A stretch of DNA of 64,000 nt from Silene conica (GCA_029255685.2 CM055313.2:44348079-44412078), one strand, 5' to 3'; numbered from the stretch's first letter, positions 13,300 through 24,097 are shown. Made by a program: numbers and translations. Notes: generated by a model from the letters alone, not told the origin.

Positions 13300-14001
13300 A
13301 TGGAAGAGGAATTTCAAGATTACGATCAAATACCTCGTCCTCTGTTCCGTGCTTTTCCGGGGATGTTGCAAAAGAAGGGTTGAAAAAGTTCGAATGAAAA
13401 AAAAAAAAAATAATAATAATAAAGGCGAAGGGGTGGTAGACGTTGGCTATTACGGAGTTGTTCCCCAAGATTGAATGAATGACAAATTAATGAAATTAAT
13501 GGGATTTCTAAGAAAAAGACACGACTTATAATTTGGTCGTGAGTTGTTGATGCAAAGATGAATGGTAATTTGGATGGCTTAGAAGGAAAGGTTGATAAGT
13601 TGTTTTTATTGGTGTCTGGGTTGGGTAATGTCAAGGCTAACAATGGACATAGGTCAAGAGTGGATAAGGAGTTGCGAAGTTGGATACAACGGATTGATGG
13701 GAGTCTTGAGAAGCTTAGTCGTGATCTTAAGGAGGAAAAATAAGAAGTGCTTATAATTAGTGGCCGTCACCAATTCCTCACGACTTAAGGACTTCTCGTC
13801 CGTGATAATCGGATTGTCCGTGAGGATGGTGGTCAATGTTTGGCCTCGGTTAGAGCACTTTATCTTCAAGTTCTCAACTTTGAACGTACGGTGGATGCTC
13901 AACTAAGAAACATCGAAAGTTGTTTTGATCGGTTATCGACTTTGGAGTATCGCACTAGGCTGGAGTTCGTGAACCCTCACATCATTCGTAACCCAGAATA
14001 A
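13300..14001 (+). pseudogene. Decayed third ORF (env-like position) of the Sirevirus-type element
   Basis: Three open segments lie in one reading frame: ATG at 13300 to TGA at 13381, 13558-13743, and 13792 to TAA at 13999. They are separated by stops (including 13741-13743 and 13786-13788) and a poly-A run with TAA repeats. The middle piece (KVDKLFLLVSG, LEKLSRDLKEE) and last piece (VREDGGQCLASVRALYL, RLSTLEYRTRLE) are amphipathic and possibly coiled. Sireviruses often have an extra ORF here, sometimes called env-like. I recognise no family and see no clear membrane anchor; reading it as a relic is inference from the shared frame. Confidence 0.5.
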
Positions 14002-14403
14002 ATAAGTACTGTGTGTTGCTCTGTTTTGGAAGAGTTGCGGAAATTGGTTTTGGGCTCTCTCGGTGGATATCGTATTTCTATCCTATTACCCTATCCCTCT
14101 CCTTAACACCGTTTAAGACATTAGCCCTATTTTGTTTTACCCTATCTTTGGCCCAATTTTTCCTATCCTACTACATTCGGCCCATTAGGCTCTCATTCGA
14201 CACATTCGGCCCATATGGCTTTATTTTGTATATTCGGCCCTTTGGCATCGTAGTATATGGTTGTGTGTCGTTTTCCCCGTTTGTATTTCATAGTTGCTTG
14301 ATTTTAATTACGTTTGTGTGTTTGATTTAGAATTGCATACTTAGGTTTGTTTCGTATTATATTATTCTAGTCGTTTTATGTCTTTGTTTCCGTCTTTTCA
14401 ATG

Positions 14404-14635
14404 ATGTCAAGAGGGGGAAAAGAATGCGACCTTAGATTACGAATTTGCCTAAGATTGCTCCTTGTCGTAACGTATTGTCTCTCATAGTTCTTTAAGAAAT
14501 TGGTTTAATTTAAAAATAGAAACCCTAGTTGATCTATATTATGAATGACCAATATTATGTTGAGGGGGAACGTTACAATATTACACTTAGACACGATTCT
14601 AGGTAAAGACTTGCCATCATTAAAAAGGGGGAATT
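14404..14635 (+). promoter_or_regulatory. Multiple polypurine tracts
   Basis: Three G5-centred purine runs: AAGAGGGGGAAAAGAA near 14408, TTGAGGGGGAACG near 14559, and AAAAAGGGGGAATT directly abutting the 3' LTR. The last one primes plus-strand synthesis. Repeated upstream tracts are a known Sirevirus trait. Confidence 0.75.
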
Positions 14636-16164
14636 TGTTGAGTAATATATTCTATATAAGTAATATATTGTTTTATGTTTTAATAATGACAAGTCTAGGT
14701 GATTATATTTTATATGCATATGCGTGTAATCGTGCGGTTAAGTGTACAGTTAATTATAGAGCGAAGATCATAGTTTAGTAAAGTATAATTCAATCGAAGA
14801 TTGCAAGAATGATCAAGCTCATGTCAAGTGTCAAGTCTTTTTGAAGATTTACAAGACAAAAGCTTCATTACAAGATCAAGAGTTCTTAAGTTATAAGTCA
14901 TATCTATAACTATTGAAGAAATGAGATTTGCGTGGAATAAGTCAAAGCGTGAAGATTTATGCGTGCTATTAATATATTATTATATATTAATTTAGTAATC
15001 TTATAAACGGTTTTAAAATAGAAATATTCTTTTGTTAACAAGAATTAGAGTATTTATCTTATGAGGTAAATATTAATTCTAAAATACTAAGGATATTATT
15101 TTAACCGTTGTTGTCAAAATCTAAATTCCTAGGGAAACGTGCTTCGAGAAATATGTCTCGAAAAGCGTGATCTATGAAGCACACGTTGGGACGTGCGTGG
15201 GGAAGCGTGTCAAGGAAGTATTCCTTACGTTTCCTACACAACTACTAACATGTTTCATATTATCTTTATGGTTAGTTAAATAAATAAATTTGTTTATTTA
15301 ATCTACTTAAAGATTAACTAGGATTTTATTAAAGATATAATTTATTATATTATTGACAAGAATTAGGATTTGATTCAAAGTAGGATTCTATATTTTATGG
15401 TATAAGATGTTTCCTAAATCAAATAGGATTGTGGAAATATTATCTTATGTCTTAAATTAATATTATCTTATTAGAGTCCTTTCCTAATTCATATAAGACT
15501 ATGTTTTAAATATTACCTAGAATTAGTATTCTAGATAAAGTAATATTCCTAAACTATCTAGTATTCAACCTAGATCTAAATTACTATATATATGCATCAT
15601 ATTTCACGTTCAAGACTATCGATTAACACGAGCCTCACGCAATTCAAGAATCAAACGGACGTAGTCTCTCACACGTCTCGATACTCGTACCAATAATTGT
15701 CAAATTTCGTAATCAAGACTACAAGCATTAAAAAAGAGTTTCAAGCATTCAAGATCATCAAATATAAGAAGTTGTTAAAAGTTTATCTTACTTACTTAAG
15801 ATAGATTCGAGTATTTAGCGGTACTCATTGTAAACAAGTATTTAACGGTACTTGTCGTAGCTAGATATTTAACGGTATCTAGATTGAGTTGTGACTAACA
15901 TCAAAGTCGCACGAGTGGGTTGATAAAATTGTAATCCGGAGAAGGTACTAATTTTATTAATCGAGAAAAGTGGACGTAGGTTTCGATTTGTGAAACTGAA
16001 CCACTTCAAAAGATCGTGTCTCCTTTATTTTATTGTTCTTACTCGTTATTTGCTATTACTTCGTCACAACAACTCACATCGAAGAAGAATCGAAAAAGTT
16101 GGCATACTCAATTCAACCCCCCCCCCCCCCCTTCTTGAGTATATCTAGGTCAATAGACTCTTCA
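14636..16164 (+). repeat. 3' LTR of the Sirevirus-type element
   Basis: 1529 bp, starting TGTTGAGTAA and ending CTCTTCA, followed by TATAT. Differences from the 5' LTR seen by eye: G/A near 15162, two neighbouring substitutions near 15500, and the poly-C length. Confidence 0.93.
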
Positions 16165-16175
16165 TATATATATAG

Positions 16176-16411
16176 AATTGGGATCCTATGAGAACGACCA
16201 ATATAATGAGAACCATGAGAACTCTACCTTACGGACTTTTAAAAAAAATTAATGACATATTTGGATTCGGCATGGAATTTTATGGCTAGAGAACATATTT
16301 TTTGGTCTAGAAAATATATACTAGTGACGGAAATCAAGGTGAGATACATTTTATTAATTTACATGCACCTACTACCGATTTTTACGTATCTATCATTTTT
16401 CATGCACCTAG
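16176..16411 (+). mobile_element. Truncated third copy of the TA-flanked MITE
   Basis: Begins AATTGGGATCCTATGAGAAC after a short TA run and follows monomer A of the dimer closely for about 236 bp, then stops abruptly where Copia-A begins with TGTTGGGAAATATG. The missing right part is not in the window and should lie beyond Copia-A. Confidence 0.85.
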
Positions 16412-16679
16412 TGTTGGGAAATATGTCCTCAACAATAGTGCGATCACATAATTAAATCTCATGACAAGAATGCGCAAGGGATGATACGAAATTACATATA
16501 GTCAACTGACCAACATTAATCCGTAATGATTGGCTAGCTAGAGTTTGACATTAGTGTCGTATGATGGTGGTGGTCAGTTGATCCCTTTAAGTCAGACCTA
16601 TAGGACAATTCCCTTAATTGATAAACTGATCAAATGTTAAATCTTAAACACTACAACACATCCCTCTTGTTTTCTACGC

Positions 16680-16885
16680 TTTTTCGATCTGTTTTCGACG
16701 CTTTAAAGCGTCGGCATTTTATTTCTCGACGCTTCATAAAGCGTCAGTATTTGGGGCGTCAGGATTTTTCGACGCTTTTTGTTGTCGTCCCTGGCGACGC
16801 TTTTTAGTGTTGAGAGCCTCGACGCCTTTAGATGTCAGTCTTTCTCGACTCTTTTTTGCGTCAAAACTCTCAACTTTCTCGACGC
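16680..16885. repeat. CACTA left subterminal repeats
   Basis: At least eight CGACGCT/AGCGTCG-type words, several as short hairpins (for example CGACGCTTTAAAGCGTCG). In CACTA elements such repeats bind the element's own TNPA-type protein. A mirrored set is at about 20790-20820. Confidence 0.75.
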
Positions 16886-17664
16886 TTTTCTTGTATTGGA
16901 AAAAGACACTACATACAGCTACGACTTTTATTTGTCAATACGCGATTGAATTAATTAATAGTTATATAGATTACGAGAAACAAAATTATGAATTAATATT
17001 ATAATAATATATACCAAAACAAAATCATATAGCATAAATTAAAATTACATTATCAAATTACATGTTTTCAAAGTTCAAAAGAACTATTGTAATTGTTTCA
17101 TTCATCCGAACAATAGAAATTTTTCCACGGAAAAATAATAAAATGTCTTGAAAAATTAAATAATCTACGACAAAATGTACGACCGGCTAAACTACTCCCA
17201 AAAAAGTGAATTCCAGATATGCTTGCTCCTCTCATCTCGATGCACCATAACAATTTGTCGAGTCCGATATCTACCTGCAAAGAAATTAAATATCATCAAG
17301 TCAATCAATTAGAAAATTGTGCTACTAATAATGAAAAGTTCAAATCACAACACTCATCCGACCATTGCATTTCTCAGTTATTATTTTGCTTTATTGTAAT
17401 TTTGAATCAAGCTCATTGCCTAATCAATTGACATGAAAGGGGGACAATAAGGGAGTCATTTGTCTCTACTGAACCTATGCTTGGAGAATACATATTCCCC
17501 ACCATGGAAAAAAATTTGTGTTCTAAGATGGGGTAGATAAGTTGACTGATGAGAACTGAGCACCAATAAAAGTAGATGAACCACTATGAACTGTCTTATT
17601 ATTTGTTTTCTCCTACCTCTAACGGGTGCAAATACGGAAAAAAACATTCATGCAAGTCTCATAC

Positions 17665-17960
17665 CTCAAAACAAATGATTGATATAACTTGGGTGCCAAT
17701 ATTTACGACACATGAGGTGGACAAACCATTCCCAAAAACTGTTGCAAGAGCTTCCTGCAACCAATGTGCCCAAGACAAAGTAATGATTAACTGATTAGTA
17801 GCCAGGATTATTTGCTAGTAGCCAATGACACAATTGTTTATCATGACGATATAAAACAAAAAACTGATCAGATACGGGACTTGCTTGTGTCCTGCTTAAG
17901 TGACGATTACCTGGACAGTAGTTTGGAATAACCGCAAGAACATACAACAAAAAGAGGAAT
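17665..17960 (-). pseudogene. Captured fragment resembling actin-related protein 9
   Basis: A clean 90-nt exon (17754-17665) flanked by TTGCAG| and |GTATGAG reads EALATVFGNGLSTSCVVNIG followed by TQVISIICFE on the minus strand, which strongly recalls plant ARP9 (nuclear actin-related protein). The preceding exon ends at 17911 with a GTAATCG donor and reads ..LRLFQTTVQ, plausible for the adjoining region but degraded further up. The intron between is about 157 nt. Only a fragment is present, so it is a transposon-carried pseudogene. The assignment is from memory; a protein search would settle it. Confidence 0.55.
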
Positions 17961-18329
17961 AATGAACATCTAGTTTCATGATGTTGGTGCAGGGCTTAAG
18001 CGGCAGATCCACTAATAATTTCAAAGATATGTCGGAATTTGCTAATAGTGTCCAAGAATCAAACATGACCACACAGATGAGACAATGGATAATCCTTTTT
18101 GACAATAGAAATGTACATAGAAATTACAGTTGACATGTCCTAAATAGAAAAGGCAGGTGACGAACAAAATCACAGTGAAACACAATGCAAGCTAAGCTAA
18201 CAAGCAGCACACAAGTATGCCTAGTATAAGACATGTCTTATGCTAGGCATACTTGTTAGTATTGTGTTTGTTTTGTGGGTTTGGCTGTAATTTCGTTGAT
18301 GTTTGAGATGTATGTACAGTTAATATTCG

Positions 18330-18490
18330 CTTTTTGTTCTCCACCTACAGTGACAAAGAAAACGAGAGTGCCAAATCAAGCTTGGACAACCTAAAATACA
18401 CAAGTCTCCAGGATCAAAAAGAGGACCAGCTGAGAAGAGCTTCAGAAAGAAGTATGCTAAGTCAAAATCTTAAAGATAGCACAATACCTG
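18330..18490 (+). other. Exon-like segment, unassigned
   Basis: Between the ARP9-like and TWD40-2-like pieces. A plus-strand acceptor-like CCACCTACAG at about 18350 is followed by an open Lys/Glu/Ser-rich stretch (KENESAKSSLDNLKY..). It could be another captured fragment or an intron. I recognise no family. Confidence 0.25.
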
Positions 18491-19914
18491 TAGCATTGGT
18501 GGTCTTAGTAAAACTCTTTCATTTATATCAGTTATTCGACCATCAATTGAAATCAGCGCTAGTTCAACATGCTCAGCAACGGCTCTAGCTTGTGCTTCTT
18601 TCAGTTTCTGTTCATCTTTCATCCTCTTAGTCTCTAAGTCAATAGCAGCAACCCCAGCATCCACAAAAACCACCCTGAAATAATTGTAATATTAGTAAGC
18701 AAACTTAAAATTAAGGAGATACTGAGCTCGAAAACTCCCTAAGACTTCTGACACGGATACTCAGCCAGCATATTAGTTAGCTAACCAATACAATAGGGGC
18801 ATTCACAGCCGAAATCAAAATTAAATTGAATCATCCAAATAAATTAGCTAACTATAAACGAGTATAGATCTAATCACAAGACATTCAATTGGCCACAGGT
18901 TGGAAAGTCTCCCAGCTGGAAATAAGACTACGGAGAGTAAGCACTAAGCAATGAAGTATGTAACAAGTAACAACGTGAAACATATAGTAAACAATGTGAT
19001 CAAAAGGAAACCAAAGTGTAAGGAATGATCGATTACTATTGTGCCTGCAGTAAGAGTACAAATATTGGTAGAGATATGACATTAGCTCAAAGACGTTAAA
19101 AAGTATAATTTTTATCAAACTTGTATACGAAAAATAACCAAAGCCAAAGTAGAAGAAAAATTCTATTCTTTCTATAATCACAGACTTTATTATTAAATTA
19201 CAAAATGAAGTTAGTAAATTAATCATTATAATCTCTAATATTGTCATCTAATAAAACCGTGCATAAATGAACGGGAACTACACTAGTATACCATCAAGTC
19301 AGGAGGTCAGTGAGCACAAGGCACAAGCAGCAAATCCAGCTATTACACTAACGCCACAGTGGCAAGTATATTCATTCCTAAAGTGCCAGAATAAAGTACT
19401 TATATAGCTTTATCCTCAAAATAGATTAAAGTACTTATAGAGTTAAAGACATCGCATAGTCTAAACTGTCTATTCACTGAATACACTGTCAGTGTCATCC
19501 ACTGCAACAATTTTTCATCATAGAAGTCTCGAGAGATTTACTCGGCCCATCAGCAAACAGTACATAAATCCCGCAGAACTGATTTACAGAGATTCAAAAC
19601 CAAGCATTGATTTAAACGAACTGATTTTTGAAGGAGAACATACCGGTTCACTCCTTCCACCAATTGACCTCATCAAAATATTAGATATCCCGTCGTCCAG
19701 TAAAATACGAACTTGGACAGTGGTAGAAGAAGCTGCACTTGCGGCAGCAGCAGCTTCCTTAGCTTTCCTAGATGAAGCCCCCTATGGAATTAAAGGAATG
19801 CGTGGAGCCACAGCAGATTCTAGTGTAGCAAACTTACCACATATATCCCATGCCAAGAGTCGTGTGCTCCCTGAATCAACCACCGACCAGTCGCTGACTT
19901 TGTATACAGAGAAA
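18488..19914 (-). pseudogene. Captured exons resembling TWD40-2 (TPLATE complex subunit)
   Basis: Three minus-strand exon pieces in collinear order: 19905-19644 (DWSVVDSGSTRLLAWD.. KFATLESAVAPRIPLIP.. QVRILLDDGISNILMRS, donor CCG|GTATGT), a short piece after acceptor CCAG at 18915 (WETFQPV), and 18674-18488 (VFVDAGVAAIDLETKRMK.. EAQARAVAEH.. LRPPMLQ, acceptor TTTCAG, donor CAG|GTATTG). These match my memory of the conserved plant protein TWD40-2, a WD40/transducin-like subunit of the TPLATE endocytic complex. An in-frame TAG at 19784-19782 replaces a codon after RIPLIP, and the middle exon breaks off after about 25 nt, so this cannot encode the parent protein. Confidence 0.7.
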
Positions 19915-20499
19915 TAAGGAATGCTCATCCATACAACACCAAGGTACATGTGTTTAACCAAAGTAGGAAGTTAGTATTACATAATCTCTTGACCAACCAT
20001 AGAGCAAATGAAAACTTCTTTTAGAGGCAAAATAAAACACATCAGCTATATTCTACTTCTGGAAGGTTTGTACCTTTACTCCAGTGGTTAAGTTGTAAGT
20101 AATCAATATGAATATTTTGAATTTTCCAAGGAAAAGAGACAAGAATTTAAAGAACTATGCAACATTTTATTTTTGAATCCTTGTAAACTCTGAGGAAAGG
20201 TAGTAGGGTGAAAAATATTTAGCCTTCAAGTCAGAACATTAAAACAAAAATGGGGCATAACAGGTTTATTAATCAATGGTCACCACAAGATTAATTAGAT
20301 GGAAATATCTGCAAAATGATGAGGATGAAATGGATACAAGGTAGCTTACTTTCCTGAACTGCTCAGAGAAACAACTGAATACGAATCATGTGGTACAGGC
20401 ATTAATCACCATACATCCCATTGATATTCACCATACTAGCATTAATAAATGAAAATTAGGCTTTGATTAATAATTATTGATTACAGATGAAGATGAAAC

Positions 20500-20765
20500 A
20501 ATAAAAACAATAAATTAAAGATTGAAGAAATTTACCTATTTAGTTGATAATGATGAGGATCAATGAGAGGTGAGGTTGAGGATGAAAAATTGAGAGTTGA
20601 ACACAGTAGGCGATGGATAGAATAGGAAATAAATTAGGGTTTGCGTTTTTGGGAATGGTATAGGCAGTTTGTGTTTTGGGGGAGCGGGAGGCCAAATTTT
20701 TGAGTTTTAATTACCCAGTTATTCGAGCGGGAGTACGTCACAACTTTTTTTTTGTTTGAAAATCA
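20500..20765 (-). other. Leader-like sequence inside the CACTA element
   Basis: On the minus strand, CT-rich sequence containing AAACCCTAATTTATTTCC and many TCATC/CTCAACC words ends at an AG|GTAAATTTC donor. This looks like a captured plant 5'UTR with its first intron and could supply a promoter to the chimeric fragments. Inference only. Confidence 0.35.
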
Positions 20766-21892
20766 TTACTATACCAATATAATGGGTCGACGCTTATAAA
20801 AGCGTCGAGCAAAAAGCGTCATAAAAGTAAGGGGATTGTTGTAGTGAAACTCGTATATCGAGAAATCAGAGGTTAAATCTTAATGTAAGATTTATGTTTG
20901 AAATTGAAACATGTCAATTATCAAACATTAAACGATATTTATGAAATGTCGTAATTAGAATGAATCGGGTTGTATATTATTACAAGTGTTGTAAATTGTA
21001 TTGACGATTTTGAAATGGCCATTTTATATATTAGTAATTACGAATTACTTGTCAAATTGTTAAATATGATTTATTTAATTTATAAATGATATTTATTTGA
21101 TAAATATGCATTTTAAATTAAAACAATTATTTCTTATAATATTATGACATATTGTATGTCACATATACTGTAAAACCCCTCGCGAAAGCGGAAAAGTAAA
21201 CACATAAAAGTACTAAAAATGCAGCGGAATTTAAAACTTTTTAGAAGATAAAACCACATGCGAGAAGTCTTAACTGAAACATAAACTGAAACTGAAAACT
21301 GAAATGGATAAGTAACAGTTCTAGGTACGGAAATGGAAATATATACATCGCCTGGGATGGAACATCCCTACAGGCACCAAAACGTAAACAACAAAGTCTA
21401 AGAGTCTAGCTAAGCGTAAACGGGTAAGTCATCTGATGAATGGATCATCACTCGCTAGCTCTCCTGTAACCCTGATCTCCAACCCTGCATGTACCTACAT
21501 ACATGAAAACATGTACGCCACAATCAGTGGGGAGTGACTAGAGTTCTCCTAGCCACCTTTTGTGACAACACGTAACATATAAAGCAATACAGAATACTCC
21601 AACATATAACAACATGTGAAGCATAAACAACTCATCATCTGATCTCTTACTATCAGGCGATTACCATGCACGGCTCTCAACTAACTTCATAAACAACTAG
21701 GAAGGAGAGCCGGTTTCCCTACTGGTTACCCAGTCGGGGGGTCTTTCAGTCCCACTATTTATGAAACCGAACAAGAGTCATCCAATGCCTTGGATGATTA
21801 AACCACAACTCAATAAACATTCATTAACTCATCTTTATCAATAACCATCTCTGATACAAACCAACTCAAGGTAAGAAGACAACATCAGCAAG

Positions 21893-22452
21893 TAAAGGTT
21901 CAGCGGTCAACTTAAGACATAACCTATACCAAATTCATTCAGCAAGTGAAAAGGTTCAGCGGTCAACTTAAGACATAACCTAGACACCAAACAATCATTC
22001 AGCAAGCAAGGACTCAGAGGCCAACTTAAGGCATAGACCCGCCAATCAGCAAGATACTAGACTCAGCGGCCAACTTAAGGCATAGACTAGCATCCAAAAG
22101 CAAAGGACTCAGAGGCCAACTTAAGGCATGTCCCTTCACCACATCACAAGGTACCAGACTCAGAGGCCAACTTAAGGCATGTCCTAGCACCAAACATCTA
22201 CACTCCGGGCAAGGTGTCAATACCTTAGCTATCCCGTTGTGCAGCTGCTCCACTCGTCAGACTCAGAGGCCAACTTAAGGCATGTTCCAACGCGATCACT
22301 ATCAAACATGTCTGGACTCAGAGGCCAACTTAAGGCATGTTCCAAACACGACAAACATACACATATAGGGCTCAGAGGCCAACTTAAGGCATATCCCCAT
22401 ATATGACAAACAACTCACGTATTAAGTTCAGAGGCCAACTTAAGGCATAACT
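21893..22452. repeat. Array of ten hairpin units with constant core (left Tekay LTR)
   Basis: Ten copies of CAGAGGCCAACTTAAGGCAT (first two: CAGCGGTCAACTTAAGACAT), about 55 bp apart. The flanks differ between copies but are complementary within a copy: AGGTT/AACCT (twice), GATaCTAG/CTAGcATC, GGAC/GTCC, CATATAGGG/CCCCATATATG, CGTATTAAGTT/AACTTAATACG. The core itself holds GCC..GGC around a palindromic CTTAAG. Confidence 0.85.
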
Positions 22453-22742
22453 TAATACGCATCAATACAATATAAATCAAAGTTTATGAACTAAACATCA
22501 GTTCTACTTTTCTTATCCTCTAATCACCACTTAATTGACCCCGAGAACTAAGTTAAGGGAGAGCCGGTTTCCCTTTCGGTTGCCCGACCGGGGGGTCTCT
22601 ATCCTCACTCCATTCCCGAACCCAATATAGTGTTGCCCGTACACCGGGGACCTCAAATACATGTCACAAGTATACAAAACGAGTTTCAATCAAAACCGAT
22701 TAACCGTTTAAAAGTTATGAACGAAAAACTAATAAACGACAT

Positions 22743-23145
22743 TCAGGGGTCCCCAGCCGGTCGGCAGGCAGCCGGTCGGCCGGCTGGTGACCTCTCCCCT
22801 TTCACTTTCCTTCAAAACCGAGAAATAACAAGAAAGGGTTCCCAGCCGGTCGGCAGGCAGCCGGTCGGCCGGCTGGGAAGACCTTCCCAAAGCCTACAAA
22901 ACAACTCGCATCCAATCCCATATGTACCCTCAGCCGGCTGGCAGGCGGCCGGTCTGCCGGCTGAGGTCCCCTTCTACTTAGGTCTTCGCAAAGTTACTCA
23001 AGACAAAACGACTACCAGCCGGTCGGCAGGCAGCCGGTCGGCCGGCTGGCAGTCCTAGGCCAATTTCCACAAAAACTCGACAATTCACCAGATGCTCTCC
23101 CAGCCGGTCGACCGGCGGCCGGTCGGTCGACCGGCTCAGAGAGCC
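22743..23145. repeat. Array of five GC-rich hairpins (left Tekay LTR)
   Basis: Five roughly 35-bp palindromic units built from CAGCCGG..CCGGCTG with GTCGGCAGG or GTCGACCGG inside, spaced 80-100 bp apart in otherwise AT-rich DNA. Outer arms extend the stem differently in each: TTCCCAGCC/GGCTGGGAA, CCTCAGCC/GGCTGAGG, GACTaCCAGCC/GGCTGGcAGTC, CTCTCccAGCC/GGCTcaGAGAG. Confidence 0.85.
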
Positions 23146-24097
23146 TGTCACGCAAAAACGCATTTTCCAAATACTTCTAAATCTCCACAAATTGATACCC
23201 AAACTTCACAATTGCTACAATATAAGTTTACCCATCATTATTAAACATTCAATACTACTTCCTAGCAGCACGAAATTCCCATAACAATCCTTAAGACGGT
23301 CAAAACAAGTATCCGTCGCAAACATGAGATTTTCCATCAAAACAACATATGAGCATATAAGCCTTAACAAGCATAAATTCATCAAAGTAAAGCATTCCTA
23401 AGCATGTTACTACAACTCTTGATCATCAAACATTAACAAAAACAGAAATCAAGTCAAGAATCACATCAATATGCTAATATACACATAAAGGCCGAGTTTC
23501 TCATTATCGTCACCTTAAAGCTTATTCCGGCAAGTGATCCTCCTCTACCACGTAAGAGTCCACGTCGGGATCGTCAAGACCAACCCCTACAATAAAGAAA
23601 ACGGTTTAAGAACACCAAAAACGAATTATAGGAGAACAGGCCGAATTTTAAAGGTTGACGAAACGAAAATTGAAAGTGATGGATGTCTTGGAAATCGAAC
23701 GAGGATTCCGAAAATGTACTTACTTTCGCGATTCGATGAACGGATGATGGAGAAAACTCGAAAAGAAGGAAGGGTTTTATGGACGTTTTGAGAGATTTAA
23801 AGTTACAGTGAAATGAAACTTGAGGGAGAAGAAGATGTCGACATATGGGGTTTATAAGGTACAAGTGGGTCCTTTCCGAATAATTAAATGGAACGGACTT
23901 TTAAACGGATATGGAACGAGTACTTGAGTCGGATATTTAATTATGCCAAGTTGTATTCGTCTTAAGAACTGGAGGTTCTTAAGGCGGATCTTATTTATTT
24001 ATAAAAATTTCCGAATTAAATTATTAAAATGTTATTTTATTATGTAAAATAATTCAAAACGATTAAATTGGATTTTACGAAAATACGGGATGTTACA

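Larger units (their letters stand above)
5441..16164 (+). mobile_element. Complete Sirevirus-type Ty1/Copia retrotransposon
   Basis: 10.7-kb element bounded by TATAT duplications. Order: 5' LTR (5441-6965), tRNA-iMet primer site, gag, pol (PR-INT-RT-RH), a 2-kb post-pol region with a decayed third ORF, several polypurine tracts, and 3' LTR (14636-16164). INT before RT defines Copia. The very large gag with a coiled coil and two zinc knuckles, the post-pol extension and the multiple polypurine tracts fit the Sirevirus (SIRE/Maximus) lineage. By eye the LTRs differ by three substitutions plus four bases in and beside a poly-C run, so the insertion is recent. Confidence 0.85.
16649..20846 (-). 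mobile_element. Non-autonomous CACTA (Pack-CACTA) with captured gene fragments
   Basis: 4198 bp with termini CACTACAACA and TGTTGTAGTG and a 3-bp target duplication AAA (16646-16648, 20847-20849), diagnostic of CACTA/En-Spm. Subterminal regions are packed with CGACGCTTT / AAAGCGTCG words in both orientations. No transposase is seen. The interior holds exon-like pieces on the minus strand with splice sites, resembling two unrelated plant genes (TWD40-2 and ARP9). The minus-strand entry end (about 20760-20500) resembles a plant gene leader (AAACCCTAATTT-type). It lies inside the Copia-A LTR. Confidence 0.88.
21169..24097 (-). repeat. 3' LTR of the Tekay-like element
   Basis: 2929 bp, TGTAAAACCCC to GGGATGTTACA in plus orientation. 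It contains a ten-unit hairpin array (21893-22452) and a five-unit GC-rich hairpin array (22743-23145). Confidence 0.95.

Noticed and set aside
13326-13643. Minus-strand ORFs opposite the Sirevirus third-ORF relic
   Set aside because: Low complexity (Phe/Tyr from the A/T homopolymer and TAA repeats) and antisense to the element.
21893-22452. CRISPR-like regular repeats
   Set aside because: Plant nuclear LTR sequence; the repeats are the constant part of hairpins, the intervening sequences are partly self-complementary with the other flank, and no cas genes exist.
22630-23202. ORFs of 74-142 residues rich in PAGRQAAGRPAG-type repeats
   Set aside because: They are a by-product of the GC-rich palindromes, which stay open on both strands; there is no start context or family match.
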